NCBI GenBank assembly: GCA_016926805.1
Contig: JAFGNV010000040.1
Location: 1 to 52,648, forward strand
Length of the DNA: 52,648 nt
Source of the DNA: Anaerolineae bacterium
GTDB taxonomy: Bacteria; Chloroflexota; Anaerolineae; 4572-78; J111
Direction of reading: 5' to 3'
Every line of letters starts with the position of its first letter. The stretch's first letter is position 1. Shown piece by piece: positions 8,989 through 18,104 of the stretch. A program made the position numbers and the translations under genes. The notes under the pieces were generated by a model that saw only the letters and a list, made by a program, of their open reading frames with translations, was not told where the DNA came from and did not search any database.

Positions 8989-10131
8989 TTACTCAATCAA
9001 CATCGCATCGCCAAAGGAATAAAAACGGTAGCGTTTAGCGATAGCTTCTTGATAAGCGCGCAAGATTAACTCGTGCCCGGCAAAGGCGCTGACAAGCATG
9101 AGCAGGGTAGACCTGGGCAGGTGAAAATTGGTCAACATCACATCAACGGCGCGGAAGGCGTAACCGGGGTAGATAAATAAATCGGTTTCCTCTTCAATAG
9201 CAACGACACTTTTCCACGGACATGTCTCTGGAGAAAGTTTGCTAGCCTCTCGCAGCGAGCCGGTCTGCCCGGCGCTACGCAGGGCCGCGGTTTCCAGGGT
9301 GCGGGCAGCGGTGGTGCCCACGGCGACCAGCCGCCCGCCCACCAGTTTGGCCTGGTTGATGCGACCAGCCGTGTCGGCGGTGAGGCTGGCGAACTCGCGG
9401 TGAATGGGGTGGGCCTCTACCTGTTCAACCGTAACCGGTTTGAAGGTGTCCAGGCCAATGTGCAGGGTCACGTAATCTAACGTGATGCCCCGGTCGCGTA
9501 AAGCCAGCAGGATTTCGGGGGTAAAGTGAAGACCCGCCGTAGGCGCAGCGGTGGAACCGTCTATCCGGCTGAAAATGGTCTGGTAACGTTCGGCGTCGCC
9601 AAGCGGAGTATGGATATAGGGCGGCAGCGGGGTTTGACCGACCCTGTCCAGCCAGTTGTCCGGCGACTGGTTAAATCTGGTGATGCGGCGGGCTTCTCCC
9701 AGATTTTCTGTGATGGTCAGGCGAAGTGAAGTGGGAGGGAAGGGGGATGAAACCTCAGTATTTTGCCCCCCTGTTTCTTTGTTTCCCGGCCTTTTTGCTT
9801 GAACCTCAATATCAACAACCGTGCCGGGCCGCAAACGTTTGCCCCCCACCAGCACTTCCCAATGCAGCCTGTCGATTTTTTTGAGCAAGAGAATTTCCAC
9901 TTTGCCCCCGCTCGATTTGCGACCGTGGAGACGGGCGGGGATCACCCGGCTGTTATTGGCGATGAGAATGTCGCCGGGCCGGAGCAGGTTCACCATATCG
10001 ATAAAATGGTGGTGGCTTATTTCGCCCGTCTGGCGATTGACCACCATCAACCGCGAGGCGTGACGGGGTTCGAGGGGGGTTTGGGCAATGAGTTCTGGCG
10101 GCAGATGATAATCAAATTGACTGACGTTCAC
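8989..10131 (-). CDS. queA: tRNA preQ1(34) S-adenosylmethionine ribosyltransferase-isomerase
   Basis: 380 residues. The enzyme transfers and isomerises the ribosyl group of SAM onto preQ1 at tRNA position 34 to make epoxyqueuosine. The family start (FDYHLPPELIAQTPLEPR) and the conserved blocks SRVIPARLHG, EILLLKK, PPYIH, DGSTAAPTAGLHFTPE, LHIGLDTFKPV and LTNFHLPRSTLLMLVSAFAG are all present. An insertion of low complexity lies in the middle (KRPGNKETGGQ near residue 115). It is the last gene of a minus-strand group that includes the membrane protein and ruvB; ruvB and queA are neighbours in many bacteria. The other queuosine genes are not in this window. Confidence 0.97.
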   Translation of the reverse strand: MNVSQFDYHLPPELIAQTPLEPRHASRLMVVNRQTGEISHHHFIDMVNLLRPGDILIANNSRVIPARLHGRKSSGGKVEILLLKKIDRLHWEVLVGGKRLRPGTVVDIEVQAKRPGNKETGGQNTEVSSPFPPTSLRLTITENLGEARRITRFNQSPDNWLDRVGQTPLPPYIHTPLGDAERYQTIFSRIDGSTAAPTAGLHFTPEILLALRDRGITLDYVTLHIGLDTFKPVTVEQVEAHPIHREFASLTADTAGRINQAKLVGGRLVAVGTTAARTLETAALRSAGQTGSLREASKLSPETCPWKSVVAIEEETDLFIYPGYAFRAVDVMLTNFHLPRSTLLMLVSAFAGHELILRAYQEAIAKRYRFYSFGDAMLIE

Positions 10132-10140
10132 GGGGCAAAT

Positions 10141-11496
10141 TTATTTAACCTCGATCCGTTGGGTAATCCTCGGGCCTTTCTGTTGGGCGTTATCGGTTAC
10201 CTGCAAACTCAGGTCATAACTCCCCGGGGTGTGGCCGGTCCACAGGAAAAAAACCGTCCAGGTTGTGTTGGGATATTGTGATTGAACGGAATCGGCCAGT
10301 AAAGGCTGGCTGGTAGTCAAAACTCTCATCGTGGCCAGTTGGTTGCACAGAGCGCCAATACAGACACCATCCACGTAATCCGCCGTCGGCTCCAAAACTT
10401 TTATGGTAACAAGTTCGGTCGTGCCGAGGGTGTCGGGAAAAGTGTTTGGTTGAGGGGCTGCTTCGCTGGCTCCAAGGGGTTGTCGATTGACCAGAATCTC
10501 GAGCTCGCCCAGTTTATTTTTGCTGGTGTGGTATGTTTTTATCATCACCTCTTCGCCCACCCTAACCTGCAAACGATTCTGATGCGAAACAAAGGTTGAT
10601 GTTGGTTTTTCTTCATCGGACCGGCCAAAATTTAAGAAATTAGCAAGAGTCTGGCCAATTTGACCTGTATCGGCCAGCGGAATAAGCTGGCCCAGGTTCG
10701 ACCGGCACATAATTGCCAGCAACAGCAACAGAATGATAACCAGCGATATAGTCAGGATGATCGTTTTGAAGTCCCAGGGTCTATTGGCTTTTTCCGCCGA
10801 GATGGGCGGAGACGGCGGCAACTGGGGCGGCGCAGGCCGGTCATTTCGCAAGGAAAAAACCCGGTTATCTTCGGGGGGAATAGGGGCGGGCGTTACCCTT
10901 TTAAACTGCCTGTCTTCAGTGACCCATTCCTCCATTTGGCCCCTTTCATCTTCAAGGGCAACTTCTTCAACTTTGAGCAAGCGCAGTTGGGCGCTGTTGG
11001 TTTCCAGGCGCGAGCGAAGCCGGATAATTGCCTCCAGGGGGACCCGCAGCTCAAAAACGATGCTGCCCTGGCGCACGGCCATCACCTCGATTTCGTCGGG
11101 CGCGATGCCCATGACGCCCGCCAGGGTATTGATGGCGGCGGCGCGAGCATCGTTTGATAGGCGCGCAAAATCGTATCGCAGGGTAATAACCACTTTGGGT
11201 TTAATGATCACTTCTCCGGGAAATGTTCCGGCGGGCACCTTTGAGGTGGTTTGTGGGGGGAATGGTTGGGCTGAGATTCCGGCCAGCGGCTCGTTTTCAA
11301 GGCTCTCCAGTTCTGCCTCTAGCTCTTCGATGGCCGCTTCGATATCTCCAATCTCCATCGAACTGCCGACATCTGCGCCATGTAAAGCAATGTACTCATT
11401 GAGTTTTTGCAACCGGCGTTTATGGTTGAGGATTAGTCCCTCTATATTTTCAGAGGCCGTGATCTCTTCCAGGTTGGCCCTTTGAGTTAGAGTCAT
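10141..11496 (-). CDS. Unrecognised single-pass membrane protein with N-terminal coiled coil
   Basis: About 451 residues. The ATG at 11494-11496 follows a GAGAG; the frame is open to a TTG at 11523. Residues 1-65 form a charged helical segment (HKRRLQKLNEYIALHG, then an acidic coiled coil). Residues of about 98-185 form a compact alpha/beta module with RQGSIVFELRVPLEAI. A Pro-rich linker (PAPPQLPPSPPIS) leads to one strongly hydrophobic helix near residues 243-265 (ILTISLVIILLLLLAIM). The rest, about 185 residues, is probably outside the membrane and beta-rich (RVGEEVMIKTYHTSKN). The first two modules remind me of effector-associated modules seen on STAND and caspase-like proteins of filamentous bacteria. 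That is a resemblance by eye, not an assignment. It lies between ruvB and queA with short gaps. Confidence 0.75.
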   Translation of the reverse strand: MTLTQRANLEEITASENIEGLILNHKRRLQKLNEYIALHGADVGSSMEIGDIEAAIEELEAELESLENEPLAGISAQPFPPQTTSKVPAGTFPGEVIIKPKVVITLRYDFARLSNDARAAAINTLAGVMGIAPDEIEVMAVRQGSIVFELRVPLEAIIRLRSRLETNSAQLRLLKVEEVALEDERGQMEEWVTEDRQFKRVTPAPIPPEDNRVFSLRNDRPAPPQLPPSPPISAEKANRPWDFKTIILTISLVIILLLLLAIMCRSNLGQLIPLADTGQIGQTLANFLNFGRSDEEKPTSTFVSHQNRLQVRVGEEVMIKTYHTSKNKLGELEILVNRQPLGASEAAPQPNTFPDTLGTTELVTIKVLEPTADYVDGVCIGALCNQLATMRVLTTSQPLLADSVQSQYPNTTWTVFFLWTGHTPGSYDLSLQVTDNAQQKGPRITQRIEVK

Positions 11497-11552
11497 AATG
11501 GTATACTCTCTTTTGCGCGGCAACGACAGCCACAGTTATGAACTTGCGGCAG

Positions 11553-12575
11553 TTAAAACAACGACGGCTGCTCCGGCCGATCTGGCACGGCCAGGCCCAA
11601 ATGCGCGTAAGCGTGCGGCGTGGCCACGCGGCCGCGCGGGGTGCGGGCCAGGAAACCAAGCTGTAACAGGTAAGGTTCAACCACGTCCATAATGGTGCTG
11701 CTTTCTTCGCTGATACTGGCGGCAATGGTTTCCAGACCCACCGGCCCTCCCCCGAATTTCTCGATAATAGAGTGCAGCACTTTGCGGTCCAGGTCGTCCA
11801 GGCCCAGGGGATCGACATTCATCAACTCCAGCGCCTCCTGGGCTACGGTTTTGGTAATCACGCCGTCGGCCCGCACCTGGGCAAAGTCGCGGGCGCGTTT
11901 GAGCAGGCGGTTGGCAATGCGGGCCGTGCCCCGCGAGCGTTTGGCAATTTCAAACGCGCCGTCCGGCTGAATCGGAACGGCTAAAATGGCCGCCGAACGG
12001 CCGACGATTTGCTGCAATTCTTGGGGGGAATAGAACTCCAGGCGGAAAATCGCGCCAAAGCGGTCGCGCAGCGGAGAGGCCAATAGGTCTAAGCGGGTGG
12101 TGGCCCCCATGGTGGTGAACGGCGGCAGTTTGAGTCGGATGTTACGCGCGCTGGGACCTTTGCCGATGACGATGTCGAGGGCATAATCTTCCATCGCCGG
12201 ATACAGCACTTCTTCCACGGCTCGGCCCAGCCGGTGAATCTCGTCAATAAATAGCAGGTCGCCCCGCCGCAAGTTGGTCAGAATAGCCGCCAGGTCGCCC
12301 GCGCGTTCGATGGCCGGGCCGGAGGTGATTTTTAGATTGACGCCCATCTGGCGGGCGATGATGGTGGCCAGCGTGGTTTTGCCCAGACCGGGCGGGCCGT
12401 ACAGTAGAACGTGGTCCAGGGCCTCGTCGCGTTGTTTGGCCGCTTCAATTAAAATTTGGATATTTTCCTTGACCGTGGTCTGGCCAAAGTAGCCGTCCCA
12501 ATCGGTGGGGCGCAAACCCGCTTCTAGGGCTTTTTCTGTATCCTGAACATTGGGCGTAATCGGTCGCTCATCCAT
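11553..12575 (-). CDS. ruvB: Holliday junction branch migration helicase subunit RuvB
   Basis: AAA+ motor that drives branch migration with RuvA during recombination. It has the family start [18 protein letters not shown], Walker [13 protein letters not shown], Walker [11 protein letters not shown], and the sensor region [21 protein letters not shown] with the arginine finger. The winged-helix end contains [17 protein letters not shown] and [21 protein letters not shown] chose the ATG at 12573-12575 (MDERPI), about 340 residues, because it matches the family length. A longer frame reaches 12611 but adds 12 residues unlike the family. No ruvA or ruvC is nearby. Confidence 0.97.
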   Translation of the reverse strand: MDERPITPNVQDTEKALEAGLRPTDWDGYFGQTTVKENIQILIEAAKQRDEALDHVLLYGPPGLGKTTLATIIARQMGVNLKITSGPAIERAGDLAAILTNLRRGDLLFIDEIHRLGRAVEEVLYPAMEDYALDIVIGKGPSARNIRLKLPPFTTMGATTRLDLLASPLRDRFGAIFRLEFYSPQELQQIVGRSAAILAVPIQPDGAFEIAKRSRGTARIANRLLKRARDFAQVRADGVITKTVAQEALELMNVDPLGLDDLDRKVLHSIIEKFGGGPVGLETIAASISEESSTIMDVVEPYLLQLGFLARTPRGRVATPHAYAHLGLAVPDRPEQPSLF

Positions 12576-12612
12576 ATCACCGATTATACCACACAATCCC
12601 GGAAGAGCCACA

Positions 12613-12657
12613 CCTGGCGGCTTTTAGAAACCTAACGGGTTTTAGAAAGCCGCCAGG
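12613..12657. repeat. Palindromic intergenic element between crtI and ruvB
   Basis: CCTGGCGGCTTT (12613-12624) and AAAGCCGCCAGG (12646-12657) are perfect 12-bp inverted copies. The 21-nt loop repeats TTTTAGAAA, also present at the stem edge. It lies just after the crtI stop (minus strand) and could act as a terminator for crtI, or be one copy of a dispersed palindromic repeat. Confidence 0.6.
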
Positions 12658-12673
12658 CCTCATGCTCTGGCCT

Positions 12674-14152
12674 TTATGCTGCTCCAATTAAATCCGCTGC
12701 AATTTTTGACGACGATAACACGCCGGGTAATCCCGCGCCCGGGTGGGTTCCTGCCCCAACAAAATACAGATTGTCAAAATCCTCGGAGCGATTGTGTGGC
12801 CTGAACCAGGCGGATTGAGTTAGAATAGGCTGCACCGAGAAGGCCGACCCCAGATAGCTGTTGAGCGTGCCCTGAAAATACAAGGGGTCGATGTAGTGCT
12901 CGGCCACAATATTGGCCTGCAAATCGGGCAGGTAGTTGTCTTCCAAAAATTGCATGATGGTGTCGCGATAGGGTTTGGCCGCAGTCGTCCAGTCGATGTC
13001 GGCCGCCAGGTGCGGCACGGGTGAAAGCGCGTAAAACGTTTCCCCTCCCTCTGGCGCCAGCGAGGGGTCGGTGCGGGTGGGATTATGCACATAGAGCGAG
13101 AAATCCTCGGCCAGTTTTTTGCGGTTAAAAATATCGTTCAGCAGGCTTTTGTATCGCTTGCTGAGGATAATGTTGTGATGCACCAGGTTGGTGTCGGTGT
13201 AGCGGCGTTTGGTGCCAAAGTAAATTACAAATAAGGACATGCTGTACTTCATTCGCTCGATTTTGCGATTGGTATACTTGCGCCGGTATTGCTTGGGGAT
13301 GAGGTTACGATAAGTGAAAGCGACGTCGGCGTTAGAAACGATGTCGTCGGCGGGCTGTACCCTGCCATCGGCCAGGCGAACGCCGGTGACGCGCCGGTTG
13401 TTCACCAGAATTTCCTTGACTTCGGTGTTCAGGTGAATCTTGCCGCCGATTTCGGTGAACAGGCGGCCCATGGCCTCAATGATGGCGCCGGTGCCGCCCA
13501 TGGCAAAGTGAAGGCCCCACTCTCGCTCCAGGTAGTGAATCATGGCATAAATGGAGGAGGCATCAAAGGGGTTGCCGCCGATGAGCAGCGGGTGGAAGGA
13601 GAAGGCGCGGCGCAAGAATTCATTTTGCACAAATTTGGATACGTATTTATACGCACTAACGTGCGATTGCTTTTTGATTAAATCAGGCGTAACCCGCAGC
13701 ATGTCCCACACCGATAGAAAGGGCTTGTCGGCCAGTTCCACAAAACCCTTTTCAAAAATAGGCCGGGTAGTTTGCATAAATTTCAGATAGCCTTCTTTGT
13801 CGGGGGGATGCCAGCGTTCAATCTGATTCAGAATGAATTCCTCGCTGTCGTTGTAGTCAAAATAACGCCCTTCGTGGTTAAAGATGCGATAGAAGGGGTT
13901 GCATTGAACCAGGGTAAAGTAATCTTCGCGACGTTTACCTGCCGCTGCCCAAATGTCGTCAAACATAAAGGGGGCCGTGATCACCGTTGGCCCGGAGTCG
14001 AACTTGAAGCCATTGATTTCGAACACATAAGCTCGACCGCCCAATTTGTCCAACTTTTCAAAAAGCTCTACCTGGTGGCCCTGGGCCGCCAGGCGAATGG
14101 CGGCCCCCAGACCGCCAAACCCGCTACCGATAACAATGATGTTGCGTTTCAT
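12674..14152 (-). CDS. crtI: Phytoene desaturase (CrtI-type)
   Basis: 492-residue FAD-dependent enzyme that introduces double bonds into phytoene, making coloured carotenes at the membrane. The N-terminal dinucleotide-binding fold has [20 protein letters not shown] and [15 protein letters not shown]. The C-terminus has the FAD closing motif [19 protein letters not shown], the carotenoid desaturase signature, and the middle contains [12 protein letters not shown]. The length is usual for CrtI. The number of desaturation steps (neurosporene or lycopene as product) cannot be read off. crtB lies 49 bases upstream on the same strand, so the two form a crtB-crtI operon. Confidence 0.96.
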   Translation of the reverse strand: MKRNIIVIGSGFGGLGAAIRLAAQGHQVELFEKLDKLGGRAYVFEINGFKFDSGPTVITAPFMFDDIWAAAGKRREDYFTLVQCNPFYRIFNHEGRYFDYNDSEEFILNQIERWHPPDKEGYLKFMQTTRPIFEKGFVELADKPFLSVWDMLRVTPDLIKKQSHVSAYKYVSKFVQNEFLRRAFSFHPLLIGGNPFDASSIYAMIHYLEREWGLHFAMGGTGAIIEAMGRLFTEIGGKIHLNTEVKEILVNNRRVTGVRLADGRVQPADDIVSNADVAFTYRNLIPKQYRRKYTNRKIERMKYSMSLFVIYFGTKRRYTDTNLVHHNIILSKRYKSLLNDIFNRKKLAEDFSLYVHNPTRTDPSLAPEGGETFYALSPVPHLAADIDWTTAAKPYRDTIMQFLEDNYLPDLQANIVAEHYIDPLYFQGTLNSYLGSAFSVQPILTQSAWFRPHNRSEDFDNLYFVGAGTHPGAGLPGVLSSSKIAADLIGAA

Positions 14153-14201
14153 AGGTGTGTTTCCCTCGCTGGTTTTTCCTGATGTAGTTCAATGATAGCG
14201 T

Positions 14202-15218
14202 CTATGTTGCGTATTCTGGATTCCGAATTGCGGATTCGGCGTTGAGATGTTGATGAGGGGATAATTGCCGGCTCCGCCACCAGATGCCGGGTAGTTTGCC
14301 TAATTTACCCCAGGTGCTGACATACGCCCGGCGATTAAAAACATCGTAATCGTGCGCCTCAATATCGTCCAAAATACCCCGGTAGAGTTCTGCAGCGGCG
14401 GCGATGGCAAAACGGCTATCTTTGTTCAACAAGGCAATGCCGGGCCAAGACTCATCATACAGTTGGCGATTACGGGCAATTTGAAAGCGCATAAATGTGC
14501 GCCACCGATCGTCTACCCGACCTTTGGCCAGGTCAGCTTCGGTTACACTAAAGAAGGCCAATTCCTCTTGTGGAAGATAGACCCGGCCCCGGCCCCAATC
14601 TTCCCTGACATCACGCAGGATGTTGGTTAACTGGAGAGCCACCCCCAGTTTGATGGCGTAGGGGATAGCCGCCGGGTCCAAAAAGCCGACGATGTGCATG
14701 CTCATCAAGCCCACGGTTGAGGCTACGCCGTAGGCATACGTTACCAGGTCGTCAAACGTGTCATAGCGCGTTTGCTCCAGATCGCGGGACACCCCGTCCA
14801 GAAGTTGTTCGCTGTATCCCGGCGGAATCTGGTAGCGTGTCCGGGCGTCGGCCCAGGCCACGGCAACCAGGTCATCGGCGGGGGGATGTGGCGCCAGGGC
14901 TTGCTTCCGCCAGGTGAGCAGGGCGGTTTGGGGGTCTCCCGTGGGCCGGTCGACCAGATCATCGACGGTGCGGCAGAAGGCATACAGCGCCCGGACGGCC
15001 CGTTGCTTATCGACGGGCAGCAGGCTGGAGGCTAGATAAAATGAGCGGCTGTGATGAGCGGTAATTGTTTTGCTATGCGCGTAAGCGATCTCTAACAAGG
15101 CCTTGTCTAACGAGGCCTTGTCTCGAACCGACCCGGTCGAGGCAAGGCCCTCCATGCGCCAGGCTTCTTGGGCCATTGACAGTAGGGGGCGTTCCCAGGC
15201 GTGTATTTGTAAAGTCAT
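14202..15218 (-). CDS. crtB: Phytoene synthase
   Basis: 338 residues. Condenses two geranylgeranyl diphosphates to phytoene, the first committed step of carotenoid synthesis. The two Asp-rich Mg-diphosphate sites are visible as [12 protein letters not shown] and [18 protein letters not shown], with [12 protein letters not shown] between them. The N-terminal 45 residues extend beyond the usual start and contain a tandem 15-bp duplication (15091-15105 and 15106-15120, one mismatch) coding [18 protein letters not shown] lies just before the ATG at 15216-15218. A near-consensus promoter (-35 at 15475-15480, -10 at 15452-15457) lies upstream, divergent to the CarH-type regulator. Confidence 0.96.
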   Translation of the reverse strand: MTLQIHAWERPLLSMAQEAWRMEGLASTGSVRDKASLDKALLEIAYAHSKTITAHHSRSFYLASSLLPVDKQRAVRALYAFCRTVDDLVDRPTGDPQTALLTWRKQALAPHPPADDLVAVAWADARTRYQIPPGYSEQLLDGVSRDLEQTRYDTFDDLVTYAYGVASTVGLMSMHIVGFLDPAAIPYAIKLGVALQLTNILRDVREDWGRGRVYLPQEELAFFSVTEADLAKGRVDDRWRTFMRFQIARNRQLYDESWPGIALLNKDSRFAIAAAAELYRGILDDIEAHDYDVFNRRAYVSTWGKLGKLPGIWWRSRQLSPHQHLNAESAIRNPEYAT

Positions 15219-15451
15219 CAGCCTCCTCCAGAAAAAAACAGCGCTACAAGTTATAATACGAATTCAAACCAAGAGTTTCTCGGATTGAATGCTTTATTTT
15301 AGTTGATAATCTTGATGCTTTTCTGAAATCTATGACTGGCCAGGAACGAGGGGGAAGTTATCACCTAATGATACCGTTTTAGATGAAATTGTCCAGTTCT
15401 CACCACCAAGTCGGCGCCTCAGATTATTGAAGTTTGTCATATCTGGGGGCC

Positions 15452-15480
15452 ATTATAGCAGAAGTTGCGCGTATTGTCAA
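15452..15480 (-). promoter_or_regulatory. Promoter for crtB-crtI
   Basis: On the minus strand TTGACA (15475-15480) and TATAAT (15452-15457) are separated by exactly 17 bases: a perfect sigma-70/SigA-type promoter. It points to crtB, leaving a 5' leader of about 225 bases. Such a strong core promoter suits control by a repressor that covers the -35. Confidence 0.85.
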
Positions 15481-15518
15481 TATTTTTTCCAGAAAAATAT
15501 AAACAAAATATTGACAAA
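15474..15518. promoter_or_regulatory. Candidate CarH/LitR operator between divergent promoters
   Basis: TTGTCAATATTTT (15474-15486) and AAAATATTGACAA (15506-15518) are perfect 13-bp inverted copies covering the -35 boxes of both divergent promoters. On the plus strand the motif TnnACA occurs at 15500 (TAAACA) and 15511 (TTGACA), exactly 11 bp apart. As I recall, CarH-type tetramers bind 11-bp repeats of this kind. Binding by the neighbouring regulator is inferred. Confidence 0.6.
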
Positions 15519-15539
15519 TTATAATTTCCATGATAGAAT
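15511..15539 (+). promoter_or_regulatory. Promoter for the CarH-type regulator gene
   Basis: TTGACA (15511-15516), a 17-base spacer and TAGAAT (15534-15539) form a near-consensus promoter for the regulator at 15683. Its -35 is 30 bases from the -35 of the opposite crtB promoter. The rest of the 15219-15682 gap is AT-rich and holds no gene I can support. Confidence 0.8.
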
Positions 15540-15682
15540 GGGAGTATACTCAATGAAACTTTGATGGTTTACGGTGAGATTTTGAGGGAGGGGAAAAAAT
15601 TATGAAACTCGATAAAAATTGTATAAAAATGGTATATTGGGGAACGGAAAAGAAGCTTTGATGAGCAGCAAAGGAAAACATC

Positions 15683-17017
15683 GTGCGTAACCCCAATGAA
15701 ACCCCAACCTTTAATTTAAAAGTTGTCGTCCGGGAAACCGGCCTGAAACCGGACACGCTGCGCGCCTGGGAGCGACGCTATGGCATGCCCCAGCCAGAAC
15801 GAACAGCCGGCCACCACCGGCTGTATTCTCAGCGAGATATTGACATCCTGAAATGGCTGGTCGCGCGTCAGGACGAAGGGTTGAGCATCAGCCGGGCCGT
15901 CGAGTTGTGGCGGCGGTTCGAGGCTGAAGGACAGGATCCCTTGCTGGCGATGACCGCGGTCCAACCCAGCCCGACCGAGGCTATTACATCTGCGCCAGGC
16001 GGCGATGTTCTCAAAAATTTGCGGCAGGCCTGGATTTCGGCGGGTATGCTTTTTGACGAAGCCCGGGCGGAACAAATGTTAAGCCAGGCGTTTGCTATGT
16101 ATCCGGTGGAGGCCGTTTGTTTTGATGTGCTCCAGAAAGGGTTGGCCGAAGTGGGCGAAGGCTGGTATCGCGGTGAGACTACCGTGCAGCAAGAACACTT
16201 CATTTCTGAGCTGGCCATGCGTCGCCTGGAAACCTTACTGGCTACCACGCCGCCGCCGACGCGTCCGGGCCGGATTGTGACTGGCTGCCCGCCCGAAGAG
16301 GAACACATTTTTAGCCCGCTCTTGCTAACCCTCTTGCTGCGACGCCGTGGTTGGAATGTGCTGTACCTGGGAGCTAACGTGCCCACTCTGCGTATTGAGG
16401 CCACAATCAATTCGACCAAGCCGCACCTGGTAATTATGGCTGCCCAGCATCTACCCACGGCCGCGACGTTATTGGACATGAGCCAGGTTTTTCAAAAAGC
16501 GCGAGTTCCGCTGGCTTTTGGGGGCCTCATTTTTAATCGCGTCCCTGATTTACGCTTCCGGATTCCGGGCCATTTTTTGGGCGAGCAGTTGCCGCAAGTC
16601 CCGGCTCAGATAGAACAGTGGCTCACCGCGTCCCGACCGTTATCACCGGTGGTTGAAGCAAAACCGGTTGAAGGATCGTATCCGCCAGCCCTGGCCCATT
16701 ATCAGCTCCAGCGGGGTTTGGTTGAAGCGAAAGTGTGGGAGGAGTTGCGTAACTCAAATGGTCTTTTGGATTTTTTGCCTTACGCGAATGGCTATCTGGC
16801 CAAATACATTGTGGCAGGGTTGAGATTGGGTGATATGAATTATTTGAATGAAGACCTGGCCTGGTTAGAGCAGCTGATTCGTCATTATGCCTTGCCAGAA
16901 GAACTGCTGTCTCGTTATCTCCGCGTTTATCATCAGGCCATCAAAACCCATTTGGATGAGCGAGGCGAAATTATTACCACCTGGTTGGCCCAGTTTGTCA
17001 AGAATAACAATTATTAA
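15683..17017 (+). CDS. MerR-family regulator with cobalamin-binding domain (CarH/LitR type)
   Basis: 444 residues. A MerR winged helix (residues 10-76: [20 protein letters not shown], then [15 protein letters not shown]) is followed by a B12-binding helical bundle and Rossmann domain. The photoreceptor signature W-x9-E-H is intact at W161, E171 and H172 ([14 protein letters not shown]). The lower-ligand motif E-x-H is present at E206-H208 (PEEEHIF), although the usual following Gly is Ser. In this family adenosylcobalamin holds a DNA-binding tetramer in the dark and light breaks it, inducing carotenoid genes. An extra C-terminal domain of about 120 residues is unlike short CarH proteins. The GTG start has AAAGGAAA 4 bases upstream. 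It lies divergent from crtB, which fits that role. Confidence 0.9.
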   Translation: MRNPNETPTFNLKVVVRETGLKPDTLRAWERRYGMPQPERTAGHHRLYSQRDIDILKWLVARQDEGLSISRAVELWRRFEAEGQDPLLAMTAVQPSPTEAITSAPGGDVLKNLRQAWISAGMLFDEARAEQMLSQAFAMYPVEAVCFDVLQKGLAEVGEGWYRGETTVQQEHFISELAMRRLETLLATTPPPTRPGRIVTGCPPEEEHIFSPLLLTLLLRRRGWNVLYLGANVPTLRIEATINSTKPHLVIMAAQHLPTAATLLDMSQVFQKARVPLAFGGLIFNRVPDLRFRIPGHFLGEQLPQVPAQIEQWLTASRPLSPVVEAKPVEGSYPPALAHYQLQRGLVEAKVWEELRNSNGLLDFLPYANGYLAKYIVAGLRLGDMNYLNEDLAWLEQLIRHYALPEELLSRYLRVYHQAIKTHLDERGEIITTWLAQFVKNNNY

Positions 17018-17039
17018 ACCTGACCAGATAGGACGAGAT

Positions 17040-17951
17040 ATGATGCGTGTAATTATTACCGGCGGCACCGGTTTAATCGGTCAAGCCCTGACCCGTAGCC
17101 TGATGGCTGATGGTCACGAAGTGGTGGTATTGACCCGTAATCCGGGCAAAGCAGACAATTTACCCGTTGGGGCCAAAGCCATTGGTTGGGATGGCCGCAC
17201 AGCTGAGGGTTGGGGCCATCTGGCCAATGGCGCCGGGGCGATCGTCAACCTGGCCGGAGAAAACCTGGCCGCTGGCCGTTGGACCGAGGCCCGCAAACAA
17301 CGCATTCGCGACAGCCGGCTGAATGCCGGTCGAGCCGTGGCGCAGGCGGCGCAAATGGCCGAACCTAAACCCGGGGTGATTATCCAATCGTCGGCGGTGG
17401 GTTACTACGGCCCGCAGGGGAACACCGAAATCACGGAACAGGCCCCGCCCGGCGCTGATTTTTTGGCCAAACTCTGTGTCGAATGGGAAGCTTCAACGGC
17501 CCCGGTGGAAGATTGGGGTGTCCGGCGGGCCATCATTCGCAGTGGGGCGGTCCTCAGCCTCGCTGCCGGCGCGCTGCCGCCGATGGTATGGCAGTTTAAA
17601 TTATTTATGGGTGGGCGCATTGGCAGTGGCCAACAGTGGCTACCCTGGATTCACCTGGCCGACGAGGTGGCGGCCATTCGTTTTCTCATCGACCATGACC
17701 AGGCGACAGGTGTCTTTAATCTGACCACCCCTAACCCCCTGTCTAATGCCGACTTTGTTCGGGTGCTGGGCCGGATTATGGCCCGGCCGGCCATGTTGCC
17801 CGTTCCCGCCTTTTTGCTGAAATTGCTCTTTGGTGAAATGTCAACGGTGTTGCTCACCGGCCAGCGAGCCGTGCCGCAGCGATTACAAGAACTTGGCTTC
17901 CGTTTTCAATTTCCAGATGCAGAAGCCGCTTTAAGAGATTTGCTGGTATGA
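17040..17951 (+). CDS. TIGR01777-family NAD(P)-dependent epimerase (SDR39U1-like)
   Basis: About 303 residues of extended short-chain dehydrogenase fold. It starts with [18 protein letters not shown], the glycine-rich NAD(P) loop. The family block [19 protein letters not shown] and then SSAVGYYGP are typical of TIGR01777. The C-terminal DUF1731 region has [18 protein letters not shown]. The substrate of this family is not established. I placed the start at the paired ATG codons 17040/17043, after AGGACGAG and 23 bases downstream of the regulator stop; a longer frame from 16887 runs inside the regulator gene and is not needed. Relatives often lie beside photolyase and MerR-B12 regulators, so it may be part of the light response. 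Confidence 0.92.
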   Translation: MMRVIITGGTGLIGQALTRSLMADGHEVVVLTRNPGKADNLPVGAKAIGWDGRTAEGWGHLANGAGAIVNLAGENLAAGRWTEARKQRIRDSRLNAGRAVAQAAQMAEPKPGVIIQSSAVGYYGPQGNTEITEQAPPGADFLAKLCVEWEASTAPVEDWGVRRAIIRSGAVLSLAAGALPPMVWQFKLFMGGRIGSGQQWLPWIHLADEVAAIRFLIDHDQATGVFNLTTPNPLSNADFVRVLGRIMARPAMLPVPAFLLKLLFGEMSTVLLTGQRAVPQRLQELGFRFQFPDAEAALRDLLV

Positions 17952-18104
17952 AATACCGATGTGAATTTCGGGCGAACGCCTCACGCCGTGAGATGGTGGA
18001 TTTCCACCGCCAATCCAAAAGCATGGCCGCCATTATCCTGTCTGTTTACCGGGGATAGAGGATTCAACAACTGCTTAACCAAAAACCTGATGTGGAGAGA
18101 AATT

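Noticed and set aside
9526-10281. Plus-strand frames opposite queA
   Set aside because: Shadows; queA on the minus strand has full family motifs.
10733-11485. Long plus-strand frame opposite the membrane protein
   Set aside because: The Ser/Arg-rich composition is typical of an antisense shadow; the minus-strand frame has a TM helix and coherent domains.
17961-18104. N-terminal extension of the ABC permease
   Set aside because: The extra 48 residues (WWISTANPKAWPPLS) look untranslated, and GGAGAGA sits before the internal ATG at 18105.
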